Part shown: one piece after another, positions 53,152 to 61,937 of the stretch | Layout: the number at the start of each line of letters is the position of its first letter | Position numbering within the stretch: position 1 is the first letter of the stretch | Assembly: GCF_900100885.1 (NCBI RefSeq) | Contig: NZ_LT629692.1 | Span: 2,976,001-3,040,000, forward strand | Direction of reading: 5' to 3' | Source of the DNA: Microbacterium pygmaeum | Lineage (GTDB): Bacteria; Actinomycetota; Actinomycetes; Actinomycetales; Microbacteriaceae | DNA: 64,000 nt | Made by a program: the position numbers and the translations under genes | Notes under the pieces: model-generated | Databases searched by the model: none | Seen by the model: the letters and a program-made list of their open reading frames with translations, nothing else | What the model was told of the DNA's origin: nothing

Positions 53152-54381
53152 TCACTCCAGAACGGTCACCGTGAGCTGGGACAGCGGCTCGGCCAGTGCG
53201 TTGATGAGATCGGTGAGCTCGCGCTTGTCGGCGTCGGTGAGCTCAGGGTAGAAGATGAACCCGTCCGCCAGCGAGCCGTGGGTGGCAAGCGACTCGTCCA
53301 GTGCCGCGTAGCCGGCGTCGATCTCCTCGACCAGCGCGGCGCCGTCCTCGCCCTTGGACTCCGCGAAGTCCCGGACCAGGGAGAACGCCATCTTCGATCC
53401 TTCGACGTTGGCTGCGAAGTCCCAGAGGTCGGTTCCCGACCACCAGTCCTCCTCGCCGGTGATCTTGCCCGTGGCGACCTCGTCCAGCAGCGCGATCGCG
53501 CCGTTGGACAGACCCGCGACACCCTGCTCGTCGAGGGCCGCCTGGAACTCGTCGGAGTGCACGTACTCGTCGAGCTCGGCGACATCCGAGATCAGCTGAT
53601 CACCGAAGGCGGCGCGCTCGTCCGGCGTCGATGGCGTCCACTCCCGCCATGCGGGCGTCTCGCCGTCGGCGTTCAGCGCGTCCTGCGCGGGAACCCACAG
53701 ATCCTTCTCGATGCGGTGGAAGCCGGTCCAGTCCAGGCCCTCGGCGACGGCGTCGACCTCGCGGTAGTCGATCTTCGGGTCGAGGTCGCCCAGCGCCTCG
53801 GCCACCGGCTCGATGCGCTCGTAGTACGCGCGCACCTGCGGGAACAGCGCCTGCGCCGCCGCGTCGTCCCCGGATTCGTAGGCGGTGACGAGCGCGTCGA
53901 CCTGCGGCACGAGGTTCTCGACCTGGTCCTTGACGAACGCCGCGTAGAGGTAGACCGCCTGCTGCTTGAGCTCGGCGTCCTCCCCGTCGATGGCGACGGC
54001 GTCGCCGTTCACCGTGAACGCCGTGCGACCGACGCCTTCGCCCAGCATGCCGGGCTTGCAGAGGGTGAAGTACTCACCCGGCTGGGCGACGACGGTCAGG
54101 GTGCGCGAAGCGCCGGGTGCGATGTTCTCGACTTCGCCGACGATCCGCAGGCCGTCTTCGGCGAGGAGGTAGAACTCGGTCACGTCGGCACCCTCGTTGG
54201 TCACATCGAAGGCCAGCGTCCCGCTGGTCGCCGTGCCCGAGGAGACCTCGCACGTGCCGTCGGTGGAGGTGACGGCCAGCGCATCGGAAGCGGCGACGTC
54301 GGTCTTGGCGACGCACCCGCTCAGGACGAGCGCAGCGGCGGATGCCGTGGCGAGGGCGGCGAGGATCCGCTTGGTGGTCAT
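53152..54381 (-). CDS. efeO: Iron uptake lipoprotein EfeO
   Basis: 409 aa. Lipoprotein signal peptide with lipobox LVLSGC (Cys23), an N-terminal cupredoxin-like domain (about 35-125) and the M75 peptidase-like domain (about 140-400) with HxxE in GFHRIEKDLW. It binds ferric/ferrous iron outside the membrane and hands it to EfeU. AAGGAG precedes the ATG, which overlaps the efeU stop by four bases. Confidence 0.94.
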   Translation of the reverse strand: MTTKRILAALATASAAALVLSGCVAKTDVAASDALAVTSTDGTCEVSSGTATSGTLAFDVTNEGADVTEFYLLAEDGLRIVGEVENIAPGASRTLTVVAQPGEYFTLCKPGMLGEGVGRTAFTVNGDAVAIDGEDAELKQQAVYLYAAFVKDQVENLVPQVDALVTAYESGDDAAAQALFPQVRAYYERIEPVAEALGDLDPKIDYREVDAVAEGLDWTGFHRIEKDLWVPAQDALNADGETPAWREWTPSTPDERAAFGDQLISDVAELDEYVHSDEFQAALDEQGVAGLSNGAIALLDEVATGKITGEEDWWSGTDLWDFAANVEGSKMAFSLVRDFAESKGEDGAALVEEIDAGYAALDESLATHGSLADGFIFYPELTDADKRELTDLINALAEPLSQLTVTVLE

Positions 54382-55340
54382 GGTGCTCCTTGGGAGGTGA
54401 TTGGAGAGGGAGATGTGCCGTGATCTGTGCTGGGGGAGACCGCCGGAGCGGGTGCCGGCCGCGGCGGCCGGTGGCGCAGCGCCTTCGCGGCGAAGATGCC
54501 GCCGACGATCGCGACGTACAGCGCCCATCCGATGACCTGCAGCCACGACATCTGCGGCATGAAGCCGACGGTCGCCTGCAGGATCGCGGCGAGTGGACTG
54601 CCGGGCGGGATCGAGGCGCTCAGGTCGAAGGCCCAGCCGAACGGGAAGGCGCCGATCCCGATGGCGACGGCCCCCGTGACCGGGTCGACCGGCGCGAGCG
54701 AGGCGAAGGGGCCGGGCAGCGCGCCGGCCTCCTGCAGGTCGTGGATGCCGTAGGCCAGGACGCCCGCTGCGACGATGATCAGCAGCGCTCCCGTCCAGGT
54801 GAAGAAGACGCGCAGGTCGAGCCGCAGCATCCCCCGTGCCAGCAGCCAGCCGAGCGCCACCGCGGTGACCAGTCCGAGCAGCGCGCCCAGGAGTGCGCCG
54901 GGCGCGTCGCCGAAGGACTGCACCATCGACCACAGCAGCAGGGTGGTCTCGATGCCCTCGCGGGCCACGGACACGAACCCGATGAGGACGATGCCCCACA
55001 GCGTCCCGGCGGCCAGCGCGCGATCGACCTCGCCCTCGAGCGACTTCTTCAGCGTGCGGCCGGCCTTCTGCATCCAGAAGATCATCCACGTCACCATCGC
55101 GACCGCGAGCACCGAGAGCCCGCCGCCGATCAGCTCCTGCGCCTCGAAGGTGAGGCTGTACGCGCCGAACGTGAGCACCGCGCCGATGACGAGCGCAAGC
55201 CCCGCTGCCAGCCCCACACCGCTCCACAGTCGCGGGAGGACGTCGCGACGACCGACGCGCGTGAGGTAAGCGATCAGGATGCCGACGACAAGCGCGGCTT
55301 CGAGGCCTTCACGCAGGCCGATGAGGAAAGTAGCGAGCAC
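54378..55340 (-). CDS. efeU: Iron permease EfeU
   Basis: 320 aa. FTR1/OFeT family with seven membrane segments and both REXXE iron motifs: Arg10-Glu-Gly-Leu-Glu14 in the first and Arg127-Glu-Gly-Ile-Glu131 in the fourth helix. The start is GTG. It heads the efeUOB operon; overlapping DtxR-type boxes lie 60-95 bases upstream, so expression should rise when iron is scarce. Confidence 0.95.
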   Translation of the reverse strand: MLATFLIGLREGLEAALVVGILIAYLTRVGRRDVLPRLWSGVGLAAGLALVIGAVLTFGAYSLTFEAQELIGGGLSVLAVAMVTWMIFWMQKAGRTLKKSLEGEVDRALAAGTLWGIVLIGFVSVAREGIETTLLLWSMVQSFGDAPGALLGALLGLVTAVALGWLLARGMLRLDLRVFFTWTGALLIIVAAGVLAYGIHDLQEAGALPGPFASLAPVDPVTGAVAIGIGAFPFGWAFDLSASIPPGSPLAAILQATVGFMPQMSWLQVIGWALYVAIVGGIFAAKALRHRPPRPAPAPAVSPSTDHGTSPSPITSQGAP

Positions 55341-55401
55341 GGTTCGATTCGGGTCGGGAGGAGCGAGGCCGGTGCCGACTGCCTCGCCGCGACATCGGGC
55401 C

Positions 55402-55435
55402 GATGGTTAGGCGAACCTCACTAAGCCTCACCTTA
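55402..55435 (-). promoter_or_regulatory. Two overlapping DtxR/IdeR-type iron boxes upstream of efeU
   Basis: Box 1 at 55402-55420 (core GGTTAGGCGAACCT) matches the TTAGGTTAGSCTAACCTAA consensus at 14 of 19 positions. Box 2 at 55417-55435, read on the minus strand (AAGGTGAGGCTTA), matches at 12 of 19. The overlap by four bases suggests binding of two dimers. Confidence 0.65.
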
Positions 55436-55522
55436 CCTCCTGTTCCCGGGCGTCGAAAATCGAGTGCTGCGACCGGTGCGGTAATCCAGTGCAACAAAGG
55501 CGGCGGATGCCACGGCACTGCC

Positions 55523-55528
55523 TAGGCT
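55523..55528 (+). promoter_or_regulatory. Leaderless -10 element for the oxygenase gene
   Basis: TAGGCT ends six bases before the ATG at 55535. Confidence 0.5.
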
Positions 55529-55534
55529 CGCCGA

Positions 55535-56554
55535 ATGAGCGACCTCAACCTGCCGATCCTGGATCTCTCGCTGCTCGACGACGGGCCGGAGGCGGCCGCG
55601 GACTTCCGCGACCAGCTGCGTGCGGCCACCCACGACGTCGGATTCTTCTACCTCACCGGCACCGGCATCTCGCCGGAGCTGGAGACGCGCCTGCATCGCG
55701 CCGCGCGCGACTTCTTCGCGCTGCCCGAAGCGGACAAGCTCGCCATCGAGAACGTGAACAGCCCGCACTTCCGCGGGTACACGCGGGTCGGGGGCGAGCG
55801 CACGCAGGGCAAGGTCGACTGGCGGGAGCAGATCGACATCGGGCCCGAGCGCGCGGCGATCGACGACCCGGAAGCCGCCGACTTCTTCCGGCTCATCGGG
55901 CCCAACCTGTGGCCGCAGGCCCAGCCGGAGCTGCAGGACGTCGTCGCCGAGTGGCACGACCACCTCTCCGGTGTGGCCCGCAAGCTGCTGCGCGCCTGGG
56001 CGCTGTCGCTCGGAGCGCCGGAGAACTACTTCGACGAGCACTTCGGCGAACCGTCCACGCTCATCAAGATCGTCCGGTATCCGGGCAAGGAGGACCCGAC
56101 CCCGCAGCAGGGCGTCGGCGCGCACAAGGATTCCGGCGTGCTCACGCTGCTCTGGGTCGAGCCGGGCAAGGGCGGCCTCCAGGTGCAGCGCGACGGAGAG
56201 TGGGTCGATGCTCCCCCGGTACCCGGCGCCTTCGTGGTGAACATCGGCGAACTGCTCGAGTACGCAACCCAGGGCTATCTGATCGCGACGAACCACCGCG
56301 TGATCTCGCCGAAGTTCCCCGATGACCGCATCTCGGTCCCGTTCTTCTTCAATCCCGCGCTGGACAAGCGCCTGCCGCTGATCGAGTTGCCCGCGGATCT
56401 CGCCGCCGAGGCGAAGGGCGTCACACAGGATCCGGGGAACCCGATCCACGCGCTGTACGGCGAGAATGCGCTGAAGTCGCGGCTGCGCGCCCACCCGGAC
56501 GTGGCCGCGATCCACCACGCCGACCTGGTCGCGGCACGCGCGGCATCCGCCTGA
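55535..56554 (+). CDS. Isopenicillin N synthase-like Fe(II)/2-oxoglutarate oxygenase
   Basis: 339 aa. An N-terminal DIOX_N domain (about 5-120) is followed by the jelly-roll core with iron ligands His197-x-Asp199 (GAHKDSG) and His254 (ATNHRV), and Arg265-x-Ser for 2-oxoglutarate. It probably uses 2-oxoglutarate rather than an ACV-type peptide. The substrate is unknown. It is monocistronic, next to but divergent from efeUOB, which may be coincidental or reflect a shared need for iron. Confidence 0.9.
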   Translation: MSDLNLPILDLSLLDDGPEAAADFRDQLRAATHDVGFFYLTGTGISPELETRLHRAARDFFALPEADKLAIENVNSPHFRGYTRVGGERTQGKVDWREQIDIGPERAAIDDPEAADFFRLIGPNLWPQAQPELQDVVAEWHDHLSGVARKLLRAWALSLGAPENYFDEHFGEPSTLIKIVRYPGKEDPTPQQGVGAHKDSGVLTLLWVEPGKGGLQVQRDGEWVDAPPVPGAFVVNIGELLEYATQGYLIATNHRVISPKFPDDRISVPFFFNPALDKRLPLIELPADLAAEAKGVTQDPGNPIHALYGENALKSRLRAHPDVAAIHHADLVAARAASA

Positions 56555-56577
56555 TCCTCCCGGCCGCGCCCGGCACG

Positions 56578-56612
56578 TCGAAGGCCGCCCCACACCGTGG
56601 GACGGCCTTCGA
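56578..56612. terminator. Bidirectional terminator
   Basis: A 16-bp stem (TCGAAGGCCGCCCCAC with loop ACC and its complement, one A-C mismatch) between the oxygenase gene (+) and rpsO (-). Confidence 0.8.
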
Positions 56613-56642
56613 GAAGTGCGATATACGCCGGGTGGCGGTGCC

Positions 56643-56912
56643 TCAGCGGCGGAGCCCCAGACGCTCGATCAACGACCGGTAACGGTTGATGTCGATGTCC
56701 TGGAGGTAGCCGAGCAGACGACGGCGCTGACCGACCATCAGGAACAGACCACGACGCGAGTGGTGGTCGTGCTTGTGCTCCTTCAGGTGCTCTGTGAGGT
56801 CCTTGATGCGCTGCGTCAGCATCGCGACCTGCACCTCGGGGGATCCGGTGTCACCGGGGTGCGTCGCGTACTCTTCGATGATCGCCTTCTTCGCGTCAGA
56901 TTCGAGTGGCAT
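56643..56912 (-). CDS. rpsO: 30S ribosomal protein S15
   Basis: 89 aa, the exact family length. Binds the central domain of 16S rRNA early in small-subunit assembly. The S15 signature (LTEHLKEHKHDHHSRRGLFLMVGQRRRLLGYL) is complete; Thr-Gly-Ser-Pro-Glu-Val-Gln at about 21-27 is intact. It is monocistronic here: pnp, its usual downstream partner, lies 19 kb away. A GGAAGGGGAT motif precedes the start. Confidence 0.97.
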   Translation of the reverse strand: MPLESDAKKAIIEEYATHPGDTGSPEVQVAMLTQRIKDLTEHLKEHKHDHHSRRGLFLMVGQRRRLLGYLQDIDINRYRSLIERLGLRR

Positions 56913-57051
56913 AGATGGGATCCCCTTCCTGGTCATTGCGCGGCGCCCGGCACCTGATGTGCGAGCTCTCTTTATCCGCGGCCGATCGAACGGCAACCTG
57001 AAGAGTCTACCAGCAGCCTTCCGCTGCGGATAATCGGCTCCTGCCGGGAGA

Positions 57052-57057
57052 TAGCCT
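57052..57057 (+). promoter_or_regulatory. Leaderless -10 element for the leader peptide
   Basis: TAGCCT ends six bases before the ATG at 57064. Confidence 0.45.
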
Positions 57058-57063
57058 CGGAGG

Positions 57064-57090
57064 ATGCTCCTCCAGCGGTACCGCTCGTGA
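57064..57090 (+). CDS. Putative leader peptide MLLQRYRS upstream of the MFS gene
   Basis: Eight codons, from a leaderless ATG to a TGA that overlaps the MFS start codon by one base (TGATG), in another frame. A perfect 12-bp palindrome AGCGGTACCGCT (57074-57085) lies inside it. The MFS gene has no ribosome site of its own, so this could provide re-initiation. It rests on signal layout alone. Confidence 0.4.
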   Translation: MLLQRYRS

Positions 57091-58397
57091 TGGCGCGCCT
57101 CAGGCGCGATCACTTCATCGACCTGAGCCCGTTCCGGGCATCCCCGGCGTTCACGCGCATGTGGATAGGCTCGACGTTGGCCGGCCTCGGTGGCCAGCTG
57201 ACCCTCGTCGCCATCATGCTGCACATGTACGACCTGACCCGCTCGACCTTCGCGGTGTCGATGATCGCCGTGGCCGGTCTGCTGCCGATGGTCTTCGCCG
57301 GGCTCTACGGAGGAATGCTCGCCGACGCGTTCGATCGCCGCCGGGTCGCGCTCATCGCCGCGACGATCACCTTCGCATCCACGGTCCTGCTCGCCGCCCT
57401 GGCCTGGGGCCAGTTGGAGACGGTGTGGTGGCTGTACGCCCTCAGCATCGTCAACTCCGCCGCGAACACCGTGGTCCTGGCCACCCGCCAGGCGATCGTG
57501 CCCCGCCTCATCCCCCGCGAACTGCTGCCCGCCGCGTCGGCCCTCAACGGCATCACTTTCGGGATCATGGTGATGGTCGGTCCGGCGCTGGCCGGGGTGC
57601 TGGTCGCAGTGGCCGGGTACGCCTGGACCTACTCCGTCGACGTGGTCCTGATGACCTCGCTGTTCCTCGGGCTCTGGACGCTCCCGAGCATCAAGCCAGA
57701 GGGCGTGATCGTGCGCCCGGGCCTGGAGTCCCTCCGCGACGGCTGGCGGTTCCTGAAGCGGGCCTCGAACATCCGCCTCCAGTTCATCCTCGACATCATC
57801 GCGATGACCTTCGGCCAGCCGCTGGCGCTGCTGCCCGCCGTCGGAGCGGTACTCCTCGGCGGAGGACCCATCACCACCGGCATCCTCACCGCATCGGTCG
57901 CCGTCGGCGCCTTCTTCTCGAGCCTGTTCTCGGGGCCGACCGGTCGCGTCCGTCGGCACGGACTGGCCATCGAGCGGGCCATCCTCCTCTACGGCGCTGC
58001 GATCGCCGCGTTCGGGCTCGTGCTGGCCGCCGCCGCACTCGGGTGGTTCGCGCCGGCGACCGTGGACGAGGTGACACCGAACATCCCCCTCATCGTCGTC
58101 GCCGCGCTGATGCTCGCCGTCTCCGGAGCCGCAGACAACATCAGCTCGATCTTCCGCAACACGATGATGCAGGCCGCCGTGCCCGACGCGATCCGCGGGC
58201 GCCTCCAGGGCGTGTTCATCGTCGTCGTGGCCGGCGGACCACGCCTCGGCGCCCTCTACGTCGGCACCCTCGCAACACTCACCGCCCTGTGGTTCCCGCC
58301 GCTGCTGGGCGGCTTCCTGATCATCGGACTGGTCGGGGTGCTGGTGCGCCTGAGCCCACGGTTCCGCGCGTACGATTCGGAGTTCCCCGAGCCGTGA
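57090..58397 (+). CDS. MFS transporter (EntS-like)
   Basis: 435 aa with about twelve membrane segments and the loop 2-3 motif GGMLADAFDRRRVAL. Best fit is the EntS/enterobactin-exporter-like drug:H+ group (MFS_3). The substrate is unknown. The start is ATG 57090 or GTG 57087; no Shine-Dalgarno is present, and the overlapping leader peptide suggests coupled initiation. The EamA permease follows on the same strand with its own promoter. Confidence 0.9.
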   Translation: MARLRRDHFIDLSPFRASPAFTRMWIGSTLAGLGGQLTLVAIMLHMYDLTRSTFAVSMIAVAGLLPMVFAGLYGGMLADAFDRRRVALIAATITFASTVLLAALAWGQLETVWWLYALSIVNSAANTVVLATRQAIVPRLIPRELLPAASALNGITFGIMVMVGPALAGVLVAVAGYAWTYSVDVVLMTSLFLGLWTLPSIKPEGVIVRPGLESLRDGWRFLKRASNIRLQFILDIIAMTFGQPLALLPAVGAVLLGGGPITTGILTASVAVGAFFSSLFSGPTGRVRRHGLAIERAILLYGAAIAAFGLVLAAAALGWFAPATVDEVTPNIPLIVVAALMLAVSGAADNISSIFRNTMMQAAVPDAIRGRLQGVFIVVVAGGPRLGALYVGTLATLTALWFPPLLGGFLIIGLVGVLVRLSPRFRAYDSEFPEP

Positions 58398-58477
58398 TCG
58401 GCGCAGTCGGACCGACGAGCATCGGCGGATTTCGGACGCGGCATCGCAGATCACCTCAGCGGGCCCGCACCCGCGAC

Positions 58478-58483
58478 TAGAGT
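58478..58483 (+). promoter_or_regulatory. Leaderless -10 element for the EamA gene
   Basis: TAGAGT ends six bases before the GTG at 58490. Confidence 0.5.
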
Positions 58484-58489
58484 CGCCGC

Positions 58490-59437
58490 GTGCCCCAGAC
58501 CTCACCGCCCGCCGCGATCGATCGCGTACCGTCGTCGGTCTCGGTCACCATCCAGTTCGTCCTGTGCGGAGTGATCTGGGGCTCGAGCTTCCTGTTCATG
58601 AAGGTCGCCCTGGGTGGGATCTCGCCGGGGCAGGTCGCCTGGTCCCGTCTGGTGCTCGGCGGGCTCACGCTCGGGCTCTTCGTGCTGGTACGCCGAGACG
58701 TCCTCCCCCGCCGGCTGAAGATCTGGCTGCACATGACGGTGCTCGCCGTGACGTTCTGCGTCGTGCCGTTCCTGCTGTTCTCGTGGGCGCAGCAGCACGT
58801 GACCTCGGGCCTTACCAGCATCTACAACGCCACGACGCCGATCATGACGGCCGTGATGGCAGGGGTGTTCTTCCGCGTCGAGAAGCTCAGGCCGGTGCAG
58901 ATCGCCGGCATCCTCGTCGGGATCCTCGGCGTGATGGTGATCATCGCCCCCTGGCAGGGGCTGGATCTCAGCCAGAGCCTGGTCGCCCAGTTCGCGATCC
59001 TCGGCGCGACGGCCTGCTACGGCTTCAGCCTCGCGTACATGCGCAGGTTCGTCTCGAACACCGGCATGAGCGCGCTGGTGTTCTCGTTCCTGAACATCGG
59101 GATCGCCGCGGCCATCATGATCGTCCTCACTCCCGTGCTCGTCCTCCAGCCCGTCATCCTGGATCCGTGGATCGTCGGCAGCGTCCTGCTGCTGGGCTGC
59201 CTCGGTACCGGCGTCGCCTATATCTGGAACCAGAACGCGCTTCGTGCGTGGGGCCCGACGCGGGCCTCGACGGTCACCTACATCACGCCGGTCGTCGGCG
59301 TGGCGCTGGGCACCATCATCCTCGGCGAGGCCCTCAGCTGGAACGAGCCGGTCGGAGCGCTCGTGGTGTTCCTCGGGATCCTGCTCGCGCAGAACCGCAT
59401 CCGGTTGCGCCGCCGGGCCCCGGTCGCGGCGCCCTGA
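58490..59437 (+). CDS. EamA (DMT) family transporter
   Basis: 315 aa with ten membrane segments in two EamA repeats (about 22-150 and 165-300; WGSSFLFMKVAL and GTGVAYIWNQNALRAWGPTR). Exports metabolites or drugs; the substrate is unknown. GTG start, leaderless. It is followed by a strong bidirectional hairpin. Confidence 0.92.
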   Translation: MPQTSPPAAIDRVPSSVSVTIQFVLCGVIWGSSFLFMKVALGGISPGQVAWSRLVLGGLTLGLFVLVRRDVLPRRLKIWLHMTVLAVTFCVVPFLLFSWAQQHVTSGLTSIYNATTPIMTAVMAGVFFRVEKLRPVQIAGILVGILGVMVIIAPWQGLDLSQSLVAQFAILGATACYGFSLAYMRRFVSNTGMSALVFSFLNIGIAAAIMIVLTPVLVLQPVILDPWIVGSVLLLGCLGTGVAYIWNQNALRAWGPTRASTVTYITPVVGVALGTIILGEALSWNEPVGALVVFLGILLAQNRIRLRRRAPVAAP

Positions 59438-59443
59438 GACGAC

Positions 59444-59475
59444 GAGGGGGCGGATGCCGCAGCATCCGCCCCCTC
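59444..59475. terminator. Bidirectional terminator
   Basis: A perfect 14-bp stem (GAGGGGGCGGATGC, loop CGCA, exact complement) between the EamA (+) and YceI (-) genes. Confidence 0.85.
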
Positions 59476-59490
59476 TTCGTCTCGGCGCGC

Positions 59491-60051
59491 TCAGGCCTGG
59501 TGCGCACCCTGCAGGTCGAGCTCGATGGTGACGTCCTTGCCGACGAGCACGCCGCCGGTCTCGAGCGCGGCGTTCCAGGTGAGGCCGAAGTCTTCGCGGT
59601 TGATGACCGTCTTGGCGGTCGCGCCGGCCTTGTAGTTGCCCCACGGGTCGGAACCGAAGCCGCCGAAGTCGACGTCGAACGTGACCGGCTTGGTGGTGCC
59701 GTGGATCGTGAGATCGCCGTCGACGAGGAATTCGCCCTTCTCGATGCGCACGCCGGTGGAGACGAAGTCGATCGTCGGGTAGTTCTCGACGTCGAAGAAG
59801 TCGGCCGAGCGCAGGTGGGCGTCGCGGCCCTCGTCCTTGGTGGACAGCGAGGTCGCGTCGACCTGTGCCGTCAGGCTCGCCTCCAGCGGGTTCTCCGGAG
59901 CGGTGAGCGTCGCGCTCTTGATGTCGAAGTGTCCGCGGACCTTCGAGATCATCATGTGGCGCACGACGAAGCCCACCTCGCTGTGCGCGGGGTCGAGCAC
60001 CCAGGTGCCGGCCTTGTAGCCGGGAACGTCGATCGTGGTCGTGTCAGTCAT
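59491..60051 (-). CDS. YceI family protein
   Basis: 186 aa lipocalin-like YceI fold: WVLDPAHSEVGFVVRHMMISKVRG at the N-terminus and ITIHGTTKPV in the middle. Members bind polyisoprenoid or similar lipids. There is no signal peptide, so it is a cytoplasmic member, common in actinobacteria. AAGGA precedes the ATG. The exact ligand is unknown. Confidence 0.92.
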   Translation of the reverse strand: MTDTTTIDVPGYKAGTWVLDPAHSEVGFVVRHMMISKVRGHFDIKSATLTAPENPLEASLTAQVDATSLSTKDEGRDAHLRSADFFDVENYPTIDFVSTGVRIEKGEFLVDGDLTIHGTTKPVTFDVDFGGFGSDPWGNYKAGATAKTVINREDFGLTWNAALETGGVLVGKDVTIELDLQGAHQA

Positions 60052-60172
60052 GGTGATCCTTCGTGTGAGGGGGCCGGCGGAGCGGCGGGTTCTCGGTGTC
60101 CAACGCGAACGCCGTGACGATCTATTCCCATGAATAGGAAAAATCCCCCAGAACGATGGATGGACGGCACAA

Positions 60173-60208
60173 GAGAAGGGGCGGATGCCGCAGCATCCGC
60201 CCCTTCTC
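60173..60208 (-). terminator. FKBP terminator
   Basis: A perfect 16-bp stem (GAGAAGGGGCGGATGC, loop CGCA, exact complement) 16 bases past the FKBP stop. Its central part is identical to that of the hairpin at 59444-59475. Confidence 0.8.
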
Positions 60209-60224
60209 CGAGTGACGGGAGGAC

Positions 60225-60593
60225 TCAGCCGACCTTCAGCAGGTCGATGATGAAGATGAGCGTCTTGCCGCCGAGGAAGTGTCCGCCGGGAGGGCCGTAC
60301 GCCAGCGCGGGCGGGATCACGAGTTCGCGGCGACCGCCGACCTTCATACCGGGGATGCCATCCTGCCAGCCCTGGATGAGGCCGCGCAGCGGGAACTGGA
60401 TGCTCTCCCCGCGGCCCCAGGAGGAATCGAACTCCTCGCCGCTCTCGTACTCGACACCGGCGTAGTGCACGGTCACGGTGTCGCCGGGCTTCGCCTCATC
60501 ACCGTCTCCGACGATCAGGTCGCGGATGACGAGCTCGGTGGGAGCCGGACCCTGCGGAGCGTCGAACTCGGGCTTCGTGCGGTTCTCAGTCAT
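60225..60593 (-). CDS. FKBP-type peptidyl-prolyl isomerase
   Basis: 122 aa, one FKBP domain (about 20-120; VTVHYAGVEYESGEEFDSSW, LIQGWQDGIPGMKVGGRREL, PPALAYG). Active-site aromatics Tyr, Phe/Asp and Trp are present. No signal peptide, so it is cytoplasmic, assisting folding. TTGACC-17-TTGGAT ends six bases before the ATG at 60593, another leaderless arrangement. Confidence 0.94.
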   Translation of the reverse strand: MTENRTKPEFDAPQGPAPTELVIRDLIVGDGDEAKPGDTVTVHYAGVEYESGEEFDSSWGRGESIQFPLRGLIQGWQDGIPGMKVGGRRELVIPPALAYGPPGGHFLGGKTLIFIIDLLKVG

Positions 60594-60697
60594 GAGTCCA
60601 TCCAACCCGAGGCGGCGTGCCGGGTCAACGCGAGCCCTCCCGAGGCGGTCGAGGCTTGACACACCGCACCGCCCTGGGCATCCTGGGGACAGGCCGA

Positions 60698-60746
60698 CTC
60701 AGCGCCCGGAAGCTACGCAGGCATTGCCGCGACTCCGGGCGCTGAG
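60698..60746 (-). terminator. PrsW gene terminator
   Basis: CTCAGCGCCCGGA at 60698-60710 pairs perfectly with TCCGGGCGCTGAG at 60734-60746, directly after the stop at 60750. The loop is 23 bases long. Confidence 0.6.
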
Positions 60747-60749
60747 TTC

Positions 60750-61931
60750 TCAACCGGCGAAGATCTCTGCTCGCGCCGCCGTGGTCCGCGTCAGCAGGAC
60801 CGCCTCGTCCTCGCGCGCCTTGGGGTCGCGGCCGGTGATCGCACGCTGCCGGGCGGCGGCCAGAGCGGTGGCGTCGGTGATGAACCTCTTCATCACGTCG
60901 GTGCGATCGCCCCCGACGCTGCGCGCCCAACGCAGGCCGGCTCTCCGCCCCGCCGGTGTGGCCAGCATGTCCACCTCCTGTGGCGTGAACCACCCCGCCG
61001 CCGCGTAGTCCGCCAGGCGTGCACGAGTGACCCGCGCCTCCTCGCGCCGCAGCGCGATGATGCCGAGGATGAAGCCGACGAACAGCGGCACCTGGAGCAC
61101 CAGGTAGAGCCCGAAGAAGTCGCCGAAGACCGCCGACCCGTTCCAGATCGCGTGGAGTGCGATCGCCCCGACCATGCCGAGCAGCCATGGTCCGACCGCG
61201 CGCCCCGCCGAGGCTCCCCGTCGCGCGGCGAGGCCGAGGGCGAAGCCGGTCACGCTCGTGAACATGACGTGGGCGAACGGCGAGAGGATGCCGCGCACGA
61301 AGAACGTCGCGGAGGTGTCGGCGATCCCGCCTTCCAGGAAGCTGATCGCGAAGTACTGGATGTTCTCGGTGAAGGCGAACCCCGCACCGACGAGGGCGCC
61401 GTACACGATGCCGTCGATCGGCCCGTCGAACGCGCGGCGGGCGGTCAGGAAGATCAGATAGACCCCGAGTCCCTTGGCGAACTCCTCGACGATCGGCGCC
61501 TGCACCACCGCGGTGAACGCGTCGCGCATCGGCGAGTCGTCCACCCCGAACGCGATCGCGATGGCGAGGTCGACGCCCAGGGCGATGCCGACGGCGGCGA
61601 TCGCCCCCCACGCGACGGCGATGATGAGCAGGCTTCGCGGTTCCGGTTCCCAGCGGTCGACGATGCCGACCGCGATCAGCACGCCCGCCAGCGGGATCAG
61701 CGCGAGCACCATGCCGATGATCGAGGCGCCCGGCCCGATGGCGTTCAGGAAGTAGCCCACCAGGCCGACCAGGACCAGGACCAGGACGCCTGCCATCCAG
61801 ATGGGTGCGGTGCGGCCGGCACGTGGAGGCACCGGCAGCGGAGCCGGCGACGCCGCCGCGGCGGCGATCGGCGCTCCCTGGGCCTGGCGAGGCTGTGCGA
61901 GGGCCGACGCGAACCCGGGATCACTCGTCAT
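60750..61931 (-). CDS. PrsW family intramembrane metalloprotease
   Basis: 393 aa. About eight membrane segments with the PrsW motifs: VEEFAKG (Glu-Glu), FAFTENIQYF and the metal-binding His in SPFAHVMFT and LHAIWNG. The prototype cleaves anti-sigma factor RsiW; here the target is unknown. The N-terminal 45 residues are cytoplasmic and low-complexity and include a degenerate copy of the RQAQG repeat. ATG 61931 is preceded by TAGGCT at six bases; a GTG at 61937 is the alternative. The cytosolic tail is about 100 residues. Confidence 0.9.
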   Translation of the reverse strand: MTSDPGFASALAQPRQAQGAPIAAAAASPAPLPVPPRAGRTAPIWMAGVLVLVLVGLVGYFLNAIGPGASIIGMVLALIPLAGVLIAVGIVDRWEPEPRSLLIIAVAWGAIAAVGIALGVDLAIAIAFGVDDSPMRDAFTAVVQAPIVEEFAKGLGVYLIFLTARRAFDGPIDGIVYGALVGAGFAFTENIQYFAISFLEGGIADTSATFFVRGILSPFAHVMFTSVTGFALGLAARRGASAGRAVGPWLLGMVGAIALHAIWNGSAVFGDFFGLYLVLQVPLFVGFILGIIALRREEARVTRARLADYAAAGWFTPQEVDMLATPAGRRAGLRWARSVGGDRTDVMKRFITDATALAAARQRAITGRDPKAREDEAVLLTRTTAARAEIFAG

Positions 61932-61937
61932 GCGCAC

